A stretch of DNA of 64,000 nucleotides from Amycolatopsis keratiniphila subsp. keratiniphila (lineage in GTDB: Bacteria; Actinomycetota; Actinomycetes; Mycobacteriales; Pseudonocardiaceae), in NCBI RefSeq assembly GCF_001620365.2, contig NZ_LQMT02000034.1:161592-225591 (forward strand), given 5' to 3'. This document shows positions 16,354 through 24,934 of the stretch, piece by piece. The translations under genes and the position numbers were made by a program. Position 1 is the first letter of the stretch. Each line of letters starts with the position of its first letter. The notes under the pieces were generated by a model that worked only from the letters and a program-made list of their open reading frames with translations, searched no databases and was not told where the DNA came from.

Positions 16354-18531
16354 ATGAACGAGAGAGCCACGTTCGGAGCGGAGTTGCGCCGCCGTCGCAA
16401 AGCGGCGGGCCTTTCGCTCACCGAACTCGCCGCCCGCACTCACTACAGCAAGGGTTACCTCAGCAAAGTCGAGACCGGCCTTTCCGCGCCGAACCCGGCA
16501 CTCGCCGCGTTGTGCGAAACGGAACTCGGCGCGGAAGGAGAACTGAAACCGCTGCTGCCCGGCGAACCCGTGCGGCGCCGGACACGGCCGGACGTCAGAC
16601 CGTCCGGCCTGCCACCGGCGACCGCCTCCTTCACCGGGCGGACGGCCGAACTGCGCGCGATCCGCGCGGCGCTCGAAGCCGACGGGGGCGTCTGCGTCGT
16701 GTCCGGTATGGGCGGTGTCGGCAAAACGGAACTGGCGGTGCGGTGCGCGCACCGGCTGGAATCCGGCTTCGCCGACGGCTGCCTTTTCGTCGACCTGCGC
16801 GACGAAGCCGGCGAACCGGCCGCGGTGCACGACAGGCTGCTGCGCGTGCTCGGCGTCCCGGCGGACCGTATCCCGGCCGAACCGGCCGATCGCGCGGCGC
16901 TGTACCGGTCCCGGCTTCGCGGCCGCAGCCTGCTGCTGGTGCTCGACAACGCGGTCAGCGCGGCGCAGGTGCGTCCGCTGCTTCCCGCCGAACCGAAATG
17001 CCGCGTGCTGATCACCTCCAGGTCCAGGCTGAGCGCGCTCGACGACGCCACGCACGTCTCCTTGGACATGCTCCCGCTCGACACGGCGGTGGACCTCTTC
17101 ACCACGGTCACCGGCGTCCCCGCCGGGCCCGCGGTCACCAGGGTGGTCCGGCGGTGCGCCCGGCTCCCCCTCGCGATCCGGATCGCGGCGGCGCGGCTTC
17201 GCGCGCATGCCGCGTGGGACGTCGTGGAACTCGACCGGCGGCTGGCGGACGAATCGGCCCGCCTCGGCGAGTTGGACGACGGCGAACGCTCGCTCGCCGC
17301 CGCGTTCCGGCTGTCCGTCCAGCAGTTGAGCTCCGCCGAGTCGCGACTTTTCGGGCTGCTCACCGTCCATCCCGGAACCGACGTCGACGTCCGTACCGCG
17401 AGCGCGTTGAGCGCGCTTCCGTTCCGGGAGGCCGATCGGCTGCTGGACCGTTTGCACGAAGCCCATCTGCTCACCCAGCCGGACTCCGACCGTTACGGAT
17501 TCCATGACCTGTTGCGCGCGTTCGCCACCGAATTCGTGCTCACCGACGCGGAGGACGGAATGAAAGCCTTCAGCAGACTCGCCGATTTCGCCGTGCGGAC
17601 CGCCGCGCGAGCCGACCGGGAGCTCACCCCGCACCGCTACGTCCCGGAGATCGTCTTCGACCCCGGCGTGCCGGAACCGGCCAGGCTGGACGACGGCGAG
17701 ATGGCGATGTCCTGGTTTCGCGCCGAATGGCCCGGCCTGGTGGCCCTGTGCCGGAGGGCGGGTGAACGCGGCGAGCACGAGAGATGCTGGCAGCTCGCCT
17801 TCTTCCTCCGCGATTTCTTCTTCGTGGCCAAGCTCTGGGACCCCTGGCTGGCGACCCATCGATGGGCGCGTTCGTCCGCCGAGGCGCTCGGGGACACCTG
17901 GGCGCTGGCCACCACCACCGCCAACCTCGGGGTCGCGCACGTCGATCGTGGCGACCTCGACGAGGCCTCGGCGTGCTACGGCGAAGCGCTCGCGCTGTTC
18001 CGGCGGATCGGCGACGGGCACGGCGAGACCACCACCCTCGCGCACAACGGCTGGGCCGAGCATTACCGGGGCCACCACGACGACGCCTTGCGGAATCTCC
18101 GGCAGGCGCACGCGTCCTACGTCCGCGACGGCAATCGCCGCAACGCCGCGATCACCGAGCGCGGGATCGCGCTGGTGCTGACCGCGCTGGGGCGGTCCGA
18201 AGAGGCCGCCGCCATAGCCACCGGGACGCTGGCCGTCTTCGACGAACTGGGGCTGGACCTCGACGCCGCCATGGCGCTCAATTGCCTGGGCTGGGCCTGG
18301 TATCACGCCGGGCGCCAGGACCTGGCCGCCTCGGCCTATCGTGCCGCCGCGGACCGGGCGGAGGCCTGCGGAAGCCGGTACGAAGCCGCGCGCGCCTACA
18401 CCGGCCTCGGCAATGTCGCGGCCGCTGAAGGCTCCGCCGAACTGGCGGCCGGCCTGTGGGATCGCGCCGACGAGAACCATGCCGGCCTCGATCAGGTGAT
18501 GGTGGGCGAAGCGCGGGTAAGGATGGCGTGA
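16354..18531 (+). CDS. XRE-type HTH / NB-ARC / TPR transcriptional regulator
   Basis: 725 residues. The ATG at 16354 begins MNERATFGAELRRRRKAAGL, an XRE helix-turn-helix (residues 7-62, with THYSKGYLSKVETGLSAP as the recognition part). NB-ARC follows: Walker A GMGGVGKT (118-125), Walker B SLLLVLDN (192-199) and LITSRSRL. From about 480 there are TPR repeats (WALATTTANLGVAHVDRGDL and similar). The frame is open to 16240, but upstream residues do not resemble the family. AfsR-like STAND regulators of this layout control development or metabolite genes in response to unknown ligands. Two tiny peptide genes directly upstream could supply or tune its signal (inference). Confidence 0.88.
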   Translation: MNERATFGAELRRRRKAAGLSLTELAARTHYSKGYLSKVETGLSAPNPALAALCETELGAEGELKPLLPGEPVRRRTRPDVRPSGLPPATASFTGRTAELRAIRAALEADGGVCVVSGMGGVGKTELAVRCAHRLESGFADGCLFVDLRDEAGEPAAVHDRLLRVLGVPADRIPAEPADRAALYRSRLRGRSLLLVLDNAVSAAQVRPLLPAEPKCRVLITSRSRLSALDDATHVSLDMLPLDTAVDLFTTVTGVPAGPAVTRVVRRCARLPLAIRIAAARLRAHAAWDVVELDRRLADESARLGELDDGERSLAAAFRLSVQQLSSAESRLFGLLTVHPGTDVDVRTASALSALPFREADRLLDRLHEAHLLTQPDSDRYGFHDLLRAFATEFVLTDAEDGMKAFSRLADFAVRTAARADRELTPHRYVPEIVFDPGVPEPARLDDGEMAMSWFRAEWPGLVALCRRAGERGEHERCWQLAFFLRDFFFVAKLWDPWLATHRWARSSAEALGDTWALATTTANLGVAHVDRGDLDEASACYGEALALFRRIGDGHGETTTLAHNGWAEHYRGHHDDALRNLRQAHASYVRDGNRRNAAITERGIALVLTALGRSEEAAAIATGTLAVFDELGLDLDAAMALNCLGWAWYHAGRQDLAASAYRAAADRAEACGSRYEAARAYTGLGNVAAAEGSAELAAGLWDRADENHAGLDQVMVGEARVRMA

Positions 18532-18679
18532 CCAGCGAGGCGTCGCTCAACCGGCGTAACGGGCCGCGGGGCTGCTACGGTTGGCCTGTCGCGGTTCAGA
18601 CACCAGCCGCCGGATCCCTTCATTCGGGTCCGGCATGCCCACGGGCGGCTGCCGGCCCCCGCACCGGCAAGGAGTCAAC

Positions 18680-19081
18680 TTGACCGACTACCGCGCTCCC
18701 GCATCCGATCCGCCTCGTTCGACACGAAGGTTCGTGTCCCCGCTCGACATCTCGATCACGGCTTCCGCCACCGACACGGTGGTCACCGTGACCGGCGAAA
18801 TCGACATCAGCGTCTCCGACGACCTGCGCAGGGCGTTGGACGAGGAGCTGCGCTTCAAGCCGGGGGTGCTGATCGCCGATCTGTCCGCGGTCACTTTCTG
18901 TGATTCGTCCGGATTCACCGTCTTCGTGCAGACCCGTGCGAACGCCGAGGAAGCCGGCGTTCCGTTCGTCCTGGTCACCCAGGAGCGGGCCCTGCTGCGC
19001 CCAATGTCGCTGCTCGGCCTCGACGCGGTGCTCACCGTGCACCCGACCCTCGATTCGGCACGGGACGTGCTCACGCACTGA
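18680..19081 (+). CDS. STAS-domain anti-sigma factor antagonist
   Basis: 133 residues. The start is TTG 18680, because AAGGAG sits at the ideal distance and the STAS core begins soon after (VSPLDISITASATDTVVTVT). VTGEIDISVSDDLRRAL and ADLSAVTFCDSSGFTVFVQT are the conserved strands; the DSSG serine is the residue phosphorylated by anti-sigma kinases in SpoIIAA/RsbV relatives. The unphosphorylated form would release a sigma-B/F-type factor from its kinase. It is 22 nt upstream of a PucR regulator gene, probably co-transcribed. Confidence 0.88.
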   Translation: MTDYRAPASDPPRSTRRFVSPLDISITASATDTVVTVTGEIDISVSDDLRRALDEELRFKPGVLIADLSAVTFCDSSGFTVFVQTRANAEEAGVPFVLVTQERALLRPMSLLGLDAVLTVHPTLDSARDVLTH

Positions 19082-19103
19082 CCAGCTGTCATGATGGGCG
19101 GTT

Positions 19104-20354
19104 GTGACGGATGACAAGGATCCAGGCTTCCGTATCGGCGGCCGCCCACTGGCGGAGCGGCTGACCGAAGTCCTGCCTTCGCTCGCGAAGACGGTGCTCT
19201 CCGAGATCGTCCTCCGGATCCCGGAGTACGGCCTGCTGCCCGCCGAGGAACTCAGCGGCGACATCACACATGTGATCGAGCAGAACCTGCGTTCCTTCAT
19301 CGACACTCTGCGCACCGGGGCCACGCCGTCACGGCCGGAACTCGACTTCCTCCGCGAATCGGCGGCCCGGCGCGCGGAGGAGGGCATCCCGATCGACATC
19401 GTGCTCACCGCGTACCACATCGGCATCCAGGTGGTCTGGGCGTCGCTGACGCCGGACGCGCGGCCGGACGAGGTCGCCGACGTCCTCGCCGTCAACGCGC
19501 TCACCCTGCGCTATCTGGAGGTGGTCACGCCCGCGGTCGGCGCGGGTTACCTCGACGAACGCCGGACGATGTTCGACGACGAGCGGTCGGCGCGGCACAC
19601 GGTGCTCTCCGCGCTGCTCGACGGCGAACCCGCGGAAGTCGCGGCGGGACAGGCGGGCCTGCGGCTGCCGCCGTGCTACATCGTCCTCGCGGCGTCGGTC
19701 GGGGCACATCCGGACGAGGAGGTCGACGGGGTCGACCCGCTGGTCGCCGGACGCCGCAAGCTCCGGCGGCTGCGGGTCGAACTGGAGCGCCAGATCCGGG
19801 GCACCGTCCTGACTTCGCTGACGCCGGACGGCGGGCTCGCCTTGCTACCGCACGAAACCACGGCCGATGAACTGTCCACAAGGGACTGGGCGCGACTGGA
19901 GCGGGTCCTCGCCGACGTCGCCCGTACGGCGGGCGCCGAAGTCATCGCCGGGACCGCCGCGGCCGAGCCGTCCGGTGTGCCCGCCGCGGCGAGGCTCGCA
20001 CAGGACGTGCTCGCGGTCGCCACCGGATCCGGGCGGCCACCCGGGCTGTACCGGCTCGACGACGTCCTGCTCGAATACCAGCTTTCGCGCCCGGGCCCCG
20101 CGCTCGACCGGCTGGCCACCCGGCTGACACCGCTGGACGGCAACGAGGAACTCCTGCAGACGTTGAAGACCTTCCTCGACCGGGGAGGCCGCCGGCAGGC
20201 CGCCGCGGCCCTGCACGTGCACCCCAACACCGTCGACTACCGGCTGCGCCGGATCGCCGATCTCACCGGGCTGGACCCCACCCGGCTCGAACACATCGCC
20301 CTGCTGAACGCGGCCCTTTCGGCTCGCGCCCTTGTGACGCGTCACAGCACGTGA
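19104..20354 (+). CDS. PucR/CdaR-family transcriptional regulator
   Basis: 416 residues from GTG 19104. The N-terminal 170 residues are helical (LAKTVLSEIVLRIPEYGLL), a middle GGDEF-like alpha-beta region follows, and the C-terminus has the PucR helix-turn-helix: LLQTLKTFLDRGGRRQAAAA, then LHVHPNTVDYRLRRIADLTG. Such regulators respond to metabolites or stress and often sit among purine, polyamine or stress genes. The last 13 bp overlap the convergent STAS gene. Confidence 0.88.
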   Translation: MTDDKDPGFRIGGRPLAERLTEVLPSLAKTVLSEIVLRIPEYGLLPAEELSGDITHVIEQNLRSFIDTLRTGATPSRPELDFLRESAARRAEEGIPIDIVLTAYHIGIQVVWASLTPDARPDEVADVLAVNALTLRYLEVVTPAVGAGYLDERRTMFDDERSARHTVLSALLDGEPAEVAAGQAGLRLPPCYIVLAASVGAHPDEEVDGVDPLVAGRRKLRRLRVELERQIRGTVLTSLTPDGGLALLPHETTADELSTRDWARLERVLADVARTAGAEVIAGTAAAEPSGVPAAARLAQDVLAVATGSGRPPGLYRLDDVLLEYQLSRPGPALDRLATRLTPLDGNEELLQTLKTFLDRGGRRQAAAALHVHPNTVDYRLRRIADLTGLDPTRLEHIALLNAALSARALVTRHST

Positions 20355-20740
20355 AGGGTTCCGCTCGGGCAAAGACCGAGCAGGCGGCAGGCGGACCGGC
20401 ATTCACCCGCGAAGACGAACAGCTCCGTTCCCGTTTCGTCGGCGAGCAACTGCGCCCGTTCGAGCGCCCGGATACCCGACACCCCGAAGAACTCAAGCTC
20501 GGACAGGTTGACGATCACCGTGGTGCCGCTGCCGTGCAGCCGCTGGTCGAGCATCTCCCAGAGGCGGGGCGCGGTCCCGAGGTCGACCTGTCCGTTCATC
20601 TTGACGACGGTGGTCCCCCTGGTCGGCCTGCTCACGTGCAGCCGCAGGCGTACCCGTTGTTCTTCGAGCGCCCGCCGTTCGGAGGCCGCTGAGAAGGCGC
20701 GCTTCTTGTCAAGCGCGCGGGGCGTTGACAGGGAAGTCAT
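20342..20740 (-). CDS. Second STAS-domain anti-sigma factor antagonist
   Basis: 132 residues. STAS signatures are VVKMNGQVDLGTAPRLWEML and VIVNLSELEFFGVSGIRALE; the usual DSSG is FGVSG here, keeping one Ser for phosphorylation. ATG 20740 lies 9 nt after a GGGTAC -10 box, predicting a leaderless mRNA and supporting this start over the longer frame. It ends convergently with the PucR gene. Being itself under a sigma-B-like promoter suggests feedback on the sigma factor it helps to release (inference). Confidence 0.85.
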   Translation of the reverse strand: MTSLSTPRALDKKRAFSAASERRALEEQRVRLRLHVSRPTRGTTVVKMNGQVDLGTAPRLWEMLDQRLHGSGTTVIVNLSELEFFGVSGIRALERAQLLADETGTELFVFAGECRSACRLLGLCPSGTLHVL

Positions 20741-20749
20741 ACACGAGAG

Positions 20750-20776
20750 GTACCCAGGCACGCGGACCGGCGAAAC
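20750..20776 (-). promoter_or_regulatory. Sigma-B-like promoter of STAS gene
   Basis: On the minus strand GTTT (20776-20773), 17 nt, GGGTAC (20755-20750), then 9 nt to the ATG at 20740. The spacing is one base longer than in the other sites. Confidence 0.55.
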
Positions 20777-20783
20777 GGCGTCC

Positions 20784-20809
20784 GCTTGAAGCCCCCGGAA
20801 AGCGGGTAC
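20784..20809 (+). promoter_or_regulatory. Sigma-B-like promoter of usp gene
   Basis: GCTT, 16 nt, GGGTAC; fits GNNT-N14-16-GGGTAC. The start codon lies 26 nt downstream with a proper Shine-Dalgarno (GGAGGTGA). It is back to back with the STAS promoter. Confidence 0.55.
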
Positions 20810-20835
20810 CACCAGCGGGTCGGAGGTGATGTCCC

Positions 20836-21774
20836 ATGTCCGCTGAACAGACCGGCCACGGGCCGGTGGTGATCGGTTTCGACGGATCGCCCGAGGCCCG
20901 CCGTGCCGTCCGCTGGGCGGTCGCCGAGGCGAAGACCCGCGGCCTCGGCGTGATCCTCGCGTACTGCACCCACGACCGGCTTCCCCCACCCGGGTCGGAC
21001 CCGGTCGCGACACCGCTGAACGAGGCGGTCCCCCAGGCCGCCGACGAAGCCGCGGAAGTAGAACCCTCCCGGCGGCAGCTCGCCTCGATGGCCGAAGCGC
21101 TGAAACGCTCCGACCCGGACCTCGACGTCCGCACGGCCGTGCGCGGCGGCATCCCGGAGCAGGTCCTGACCTCGGTCGCCGACGAGGCCGACGCGGCGAT
21201 GATCGTGCTCGGCGAATCCCATACGGGCTTGTTCACCAGGGCCGTCCTCGGCTCGACGGAATCCGGCGTGACCAAGACCGCCGGACGTCCCGTCGTGGTC
21301 GTGCGCGGGGACGAGCCGCCGCCTGGCGGGCCGGTCATCCTCGGCACCGACGGCTCGGAACAGAGCGCGCAGGCGGCCGGGTTCGCGTTCGACTTCGCCG
21401 CCCGCCACGGGCTCACCGTGCACGCGGTCCACGTCGCGCGGATGCCGCTGTGGGGTCCCGCGAGCGAGCCGCTGCTCGGCGGGCCGGTGCTGGATCCGGC
21501 ACCCGGGCTTCCCCAGGAGGTCGCCGACGAACTCGTCGGACGGCAGCTCGAGCCGTGGCGGGAGCGCTACCCGGACGTCGCCGTGGAGATGGTGCACGGG
21601 GTGGGGCCCGCCGCGCAGGCGTTGACCGTGCAATCCAGCGAAGCGGCGCTGCTGGTGCTCGGCCGGAGCGATCACGGCGATCTCCGGCGGCTCCTGCTGG
21701 GCTCGGTCAGCGACGACGCGCTGCACCACGCGCATTGCCCGGTGGCGGTGGTCCGGGCTCAGCCGGTCGGCTGA
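20836..21774 (+). CDS. Universal stress protein, two tandem Usp domains
   Basis: 312 residues from ATG 20836. Domain 1 (residues about 9-155) has VVIGFDGSPEARRAVRWAV and the nucleotide-binding MIVLGESHTGLFTRAVLGS; domain 2 (about 165-310) has VILGTDGSEQSAQAAGFAF and LVLGRSDHGDLRRLLLGSVS. The G-x2-G-x9-G(S/T) ATP-binding pattern is present in both. Tandem Usp proteins are typical of actinobacterial dormancy and stress regulons, agreeing with its promoter type. Confidence 0.92.
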   Translation: MSAEQTGHGPVVIGFDGSPEARRAVRWAVAEAKTRGLGVILAYCTHDRLPPPGSDPVATPLNEAVPQAADEAAEVEPSRRQLASMAEALKRSDPDLDVRTAVRGGIPEQVLTSVADEADAAMIVLGESHTGLFTRAVLGSTESGVTKTAGRPVVVVRGDEPPPGGPVILGTDGSEQSAQAAGFAFDFAARHGLTVHAVHVARMPLWGPASEPLLGGPVLDPAPGLPQEVADELVGRQLEPWRERYPDVAVEMVHGVGPAAQALTVQSSEAALLVLGRSDHGDLRRLLLGSVSDDALHHAHCPVAVVRAQPVG

Positions 21775-21784
21775 GCCCGGCGTC

Positions 21785-22144
21785 TCACGAAGAAGCGAGT
21801 TCTCCGAGCGTGCGCCGCGAAACGCGGAGCTCCGCGGCCATCAGGAGGCCGCCCGTGCGGGCCTGGGCGAGCGCGTAACCGACGTCGGCGACCTTGTCCC
21901 AGGCCTCGCCGGCCGTGTCGCCCGCGCCGACGCGGCCGGCCAGCAGGCATTCTTCTAGCTGTCCCTGCAGGCCGGGCAGGACCTGAGTGAGGTCGTCGGC
22001 GAGCTGCTGCAACGCCCCGATGGTGCGGCACAGGTCCGCGGGCGAGGCCGGTTCACCCGCGCGCAGGCTGCTCTGCAGGTGACGCACGACCGACCCGGCC
22101 TGTGCGGCCAGCAGATACGGAGGCTCCTGCGACTTCGGACTCAT
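21785..22144 (-). CDS. Small helical protein of unknown function
   Basis: 119 residues, predicted all-helical (AAQAGSVVRHLQSSLRAGEP, then GALQQLADDLTQVLPGLQGQ), no membrane segment or motif I recognise. The start ATG 22144 sits 9 nt after a GGGTAT box, predicting a leaderless transcript. It is divergent from the YbdK-like gene and its promoter nearly touches that gene's promoter. Placement suggests a stress-related function; nothing more can be said. Confidence 0.7.
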   Translation of the reverse strand: MSPKSQEPPYLLAAQAGSVVRHLQSSLRAGEPASPADLCRTIGALQQLADDLTQVLPGLQGQLEECLLAGRVGAGDTAGEAWDKVADVGYALAQARTGGLLMAAELRVSRRTLGELASS

Positions 22145-22153
22145 TGTCCTGGA

Positions 22154-22179
22154 ATACCCCGTGCGCGACCTGCGAAAAC
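22154..22179 (-). promoter_or_regulatory. Sigma-B-like promoter of small helical protein gene
   Basis: Minus strand GTTT (22179-22176), 16 nt, GGGTAT (22159-22154), then 9 nt to ATG 22144. Confidence 0.65.
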
Positions 22180-22182
22180 CAA

Positions 22183-22208
22183 GTTTGTGCCGAACGGGCC
22201 GGGGGTAT
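22183..22208 (+). promoter_or_regulatory. Sigma-B-like promoter of first YbdK-like gene
   Basis: GTTT, 16 nt, GGGTAT, then 8 nt to GTG 22217. Its -35 box is only 3 bp from the -35 box of the divergent promoter. Confidence 0.65.
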
Positions 22209-22216
22209 CAGCGGTT

Positions 22217-23305
22217 GTGGACAAGGACGTACTCACCTTCGGGGTCGAGGAAGAGTTCTTCGTGGTGGACCGGGCCGGTCACCTTTCCCCGGCGGGCGAC
22301 GCCGTCGTGGACGCAGCGGACGAAGAAGAGGGTGAACTCCAGCAGGAACTCACCCGCTCCCAGGCCGAATCGGCCACCGGTATCTGCACGACCCGCGAGG
22401 AGGCCGAGCGGCAGCTGACGACCCTGCGCACCGACCTGGCCGAAGCCGCCGCACGGCGGGGCTGCCGCCTGTTACCCAGCGGTAGTGCACCGCTCGCGGA
22501 AACGGTGCTGCCCGCCATCACCCCGAATCCGCGCTACGAACGGATGTCCGAACATTTCGGGGCGACCGCGCGGACCTCGCACACCTGCGGCTGTCACGTC
22601 CACATCGCCATCCCCGATCGGGAAACCGGGATCCGGGTGATCGACCACGTGCGGCCCTTCCTGCCCGCGCTGCTGACCGTGACCGCCAATTCCGCGATCT
22701 GCGACGGATACGACACCGGGTACGCCAGCTGGCGTTACCAGCAATGGAACCGCTGGCCCTCGGCGGGCGCGCCGCCGCAGTTCGGCTCGCTGGACCACTA
22801 CGAGAGCATCGTCGATGCCTGGCTCCGGGCGGGCGCCATCCTCGACCGCGCGATGGTCTATTGGGACGTGAGGCTTTCCGAGAAACAGCCGACGGTGGAG
22901 TTCCGGCTCGGCGACGTCGCGGCCACCGTCGGCGACGCGGTCCTTTACGGGGTGCTGATCCGCGGCCTGGTCGGCACGATCCTCGCCTTGGAGGAACGCC
23001 CTCCGAGGCTGTCCAACGAGGTGCTGCGGGCACAGATCTGGCGCGCGTCGCGCGAAGGACTCTCCGGCCGCTGCCCGCATTTCCGGACCGGCGATCTCGC
23101 CCCGGCGAGCGAGGTGCTCGACGACGTCGTCACCTTCGCCGCCGGCGCGCTGGCCGAGACCGGAGATCTCGACTTCGTCCGCGACGGCTGCGCTCGGCTG
23201 GCCGCCGAGGGCGGCGGCGCCGATCGGCAACGGGCGCGCTTCGAGAAACGCCGCGCCCCAGAGGACGTGGTGGACCTCCTCGCGGTCCGCCCCACCCGTG
23301 CTTGA
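22217..23305 (+). CDS. YbdK-type carboxylate-amine ligase (glutamate-cysteine ligase 2 family), copy 1
   Basis: 362 residues. FGVEEEFFVVDRAGHLSPAG is the family N-terminal signature; QAESATGICTTREEAERQL and GCHVHIAIPDRETGIRVIDH give the active-site Glu and His motifs, and EFRLGDVAATVGDAV is the third conserved block. These enzymes join an amine to a carboxylate using ATP, in the manner of gamma-glutamylcysteine ligase, but their physiological substrates are mostly unknown. GTG 22217 is chosen because it starts just before the signature and 8 nt after a promoter -10. A second copy lies at 29836. Mycothiol makers do not need it for glutathione. Confidence 0.88.
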   Translation: MDKDVLTFGVEEEFFVVDRAGHLSPAGDAVVDAADEEEGELQQELTRSQAESATGICTTREEAERQLTTLRTDLAEAAARRGCRLLPSGSAPLAETVLPAITPNPRYERMSEHFGATARTSHTCGCHVHIAIPDRETGIRVIDHVRPFLPALLTVTANSAICDGYDTGYASWRYQQWNRWPSAGAPPQFGSLDHYESIVDAWLRAGAILDRAMVYWDVRLSEKQPTVEFRLGDVAATVGDAVLYGVLIRGLVGTILALEERPPRLSNEVLRAQIWRASREGLSGRCPHFRTGDLAPASEVLDDVVTFAAGALAETGDLDFVRDGCARLAAEGGGADRQRARFEKRRAPEDVVDLLAVRPTRA

Positions 23306-23312
23306 AGCCGTA

Positions 23313-23406
23313 ACTCGCGTGATCGGAAGCGGAACTCGCGTGATTGGAGCCGTATCTCGTGACTTACGGCTTCAATCACGCGAGTTACGGCCCCAATCAC
23401 GCGAGT
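23313..23406. repeat. ACTCGCGTGAT repeat element, copy 1
   Basis: Two direct copies of actcgcgtgat (23313-23323, 23334-23344) face two inverted copies atcacgcgagt (23375-23385, 23396-23406), so the whole can fold into a long hairpin. It lies between convergent genes. Related elements occur at 33195 and 63947. Confidence 0.65.
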
Positions 23407-23413
23407 TCGGTTT

Positions 23414-23860
23414 TCAGGTCCGGCCGAGTTCCGGCGGGCGGCGCAGTGGTCCCCAGTCCGCGTTGTGCTGCGCCCGGTCCCGGAGCAGTTCCCGGGCCTC
23501 GCCGAGGACCGAGGTGGAGATGCGTCCGACGGGTTCGGGGTCGGTCAGCAGCGGCTCGTTGTCCGGGCCCGAGCCCACGATCCGGCCCGCCAGCACCCAC
23601 GGCTTGGTCTCACGACGGCGTTCGTGGCTGAGGTGGCAGTAGTCGTAGAGCCGACGGGCCAGCCAGAGTTCGAGGGGCTGATCCCGCCACCAGGGTTCGG
23701 GATCGAGGGGATTCACCGAAAGCCCGGGCAGTTCCGCTCCGGTGAGTTCGTCCCGGCTCGTGCCGGGACGATGCTCGGGAGTCGGCGCCCATCGCACGTA
23801 CAGGCCTTCCCGCCGCCGGACCAGCGCGGCGAGTTCTCCCAGTGACTCCAACCGTTCCAT
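23414..23860 (-). CDS. DUF6098-like conserved protein
   Basis: 148 residues from ATG 23860 with GGAG upstream. Visible features are GELAALVRRREGLYVRWAP near the N-terminus and a middle WWRDQPLELWLARRLYDYCH, where a cysteine and several aromatic residues are conserved in similar actinobacterial proteins as I recall them. No known function. A GTGT-N15-GGGTAA site at 23992-24016 could be its promoter with a 130-nt leader. Confidence 0.7.
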   Translation of the reverse strand: MERLESLGELAALVRRREGLYVRWAPTPEHRPGTSRDELTGAELPGLSVNPLDPEPWWRDQPLELWLARRLYDYCHLSHERRRETKPWVLAGRIVGSGPDNEPLLTDPEPVGRISTSVLGEARELLRDRAQHNADWGPLRRPPELGRT

Positions 23861-24010
23861 CGAGCACTCCAGGCGAAAAGTGGACGCGGTGACCGGCGCG
23901 CCGGCGTCCCTGCCCCGCCGGGGTTGCCCACGCCGGTCCACCTCACGGACGGCGGACGCACAACCTCGCTACGCCATCCGTTGTCCTCCGGTTACCCCCT
24001 CGTCACGCGG

Positions 24011-24934
24011 CTACACCGATTTCACCAGCGATCGATCCACGAGGTGGGAGATCTCCTCCAAGGCCAGCTTCGCCTCCGGGATCGAGGCCAGCATCCACGC
24101 GTGGATCATGCCCTCGTACTCGTGGTAGCTCAGCGGCACTCCTTGCTCAGTGCACAGCGTGTGGAGGCGCCGGGCGTCGGCGAGGAGAACGTCCTTGGTT
24201 CCGATGTAGACGGTCAGCGCCCCGAGCCCGGAAAGGTCACCGGACAGGGGACTGAGCCTGGGATCGGTACGCGGCAATGGTCCACTGTAGAGTCTCGCCG
24301 CCTCGTTCAAGCCGGTGAGCGCGAGGTACGGGTCGCGTTCGTCCAGCGCGGGTTGCGCCGGGTGGCTCATCGTCAGGTCCAGCCACGGCGACAGCAGGAC
24401 GGTCTCCTTCGGCACCGGCCTGCCTTCGTCCCGCAACGCCTTGGTGAGCGCCAGCGCGATCCCCGCGCCGGCGGAGTCCCCCATCACGATCTGGTCCCCC
24501 GGCTCGACGTCCGCGGCGAACTCGTCGTAGGCGCGGCGCACGAACGCGGTGGTCTCCGGGCATTGATGGTCCGGGGCCAGCGGGTAGATCGGCACGGTGA
24601 CCGAGCAGCCGGTGCGGTCGATCAGCCGCCCGAAGAACCGCCAGTGGTCGTGCTGGATCTGATGCACGTAAGCACCGCCGTGGAAGTACAGCACGTGCTT
24701 GCCGACCCCGCCGCGGCGCGGGCGGATGGTGTAGCACGGTCGTCCGTCCACTTCGGACCGCGTGACGTCGAACCGGCGCCGGATCGAGCGGATCGGCCCC
24801 TGGTCGCCCTTCGCCTGGCTGCTCTCGATGCTCCGGCGGAATCGGCCGAGGTCGGCGTACGTCCGCTTCCGCTTGGTGAGGCGCAGCCACGCGAGCAGTG
24901 ACTTCGCCGTGAGACTCGTCTTAGACCTGATCAC
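24011..24934 (-). CDS. Alpha/beta hydrolase of hormone-sensitive lipase family
   Basis: About 307 residues. HVLYFHGGAYVHQ carries the HGG oxyanion motif and IVMGDSAGAGIALAL the GDSAG nucleophile elbow (Ser). DVLLADARRLH supplies the Asp and EGMIHAWML the catalytic His. The family hydrolyses short acyl esters. GTG 24934 is taken as start (it overlaps the end of the CocE gene by 14 bp and has a weak GGACGG); the longer GTG at 24979 is an alternative. It is the third gene of an operon with ATP-grasp and CocE-type genes, suggesting it trims an acyl or peptidyl product made by them. Confidence 0.85.
   Translation of the reverse strand: MIRSKTSLTAKSLLAWLRLTKRKRTYADLGRFRRSIESSQAKGDQGPIRSIRRRFDVTRSEVDGRPCYTIRPRRGGVGKHVLYFHGGAYVHQIQHDHWRFFGRLIDRTGCSVTVPIYPLAPDHQCPETTAFVRRAYDEFAADVEPGDQIVMGDSAGAGIALALTKALRDEGRPVPKETVLLSPWLDLTMSHPAQPALDERDPYLALTGLNEAARLYSGPLPRTDPRLSPLSGDLSGLGALTVYIGTKDVLLADARRLHTLCTEQGVPLSYHEYEGMIHAWMLASIPEAKLALEEISHLVDRSLVKSV

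Noticed and set aside
23992..24016. GTGT-N15-GGGTAA upstream of the DUF6098-like gene
   Set aside because: The site fits the consensus but lies inside the end of another gene and 130 nt from the start codon, so it was not listed as a promoter.
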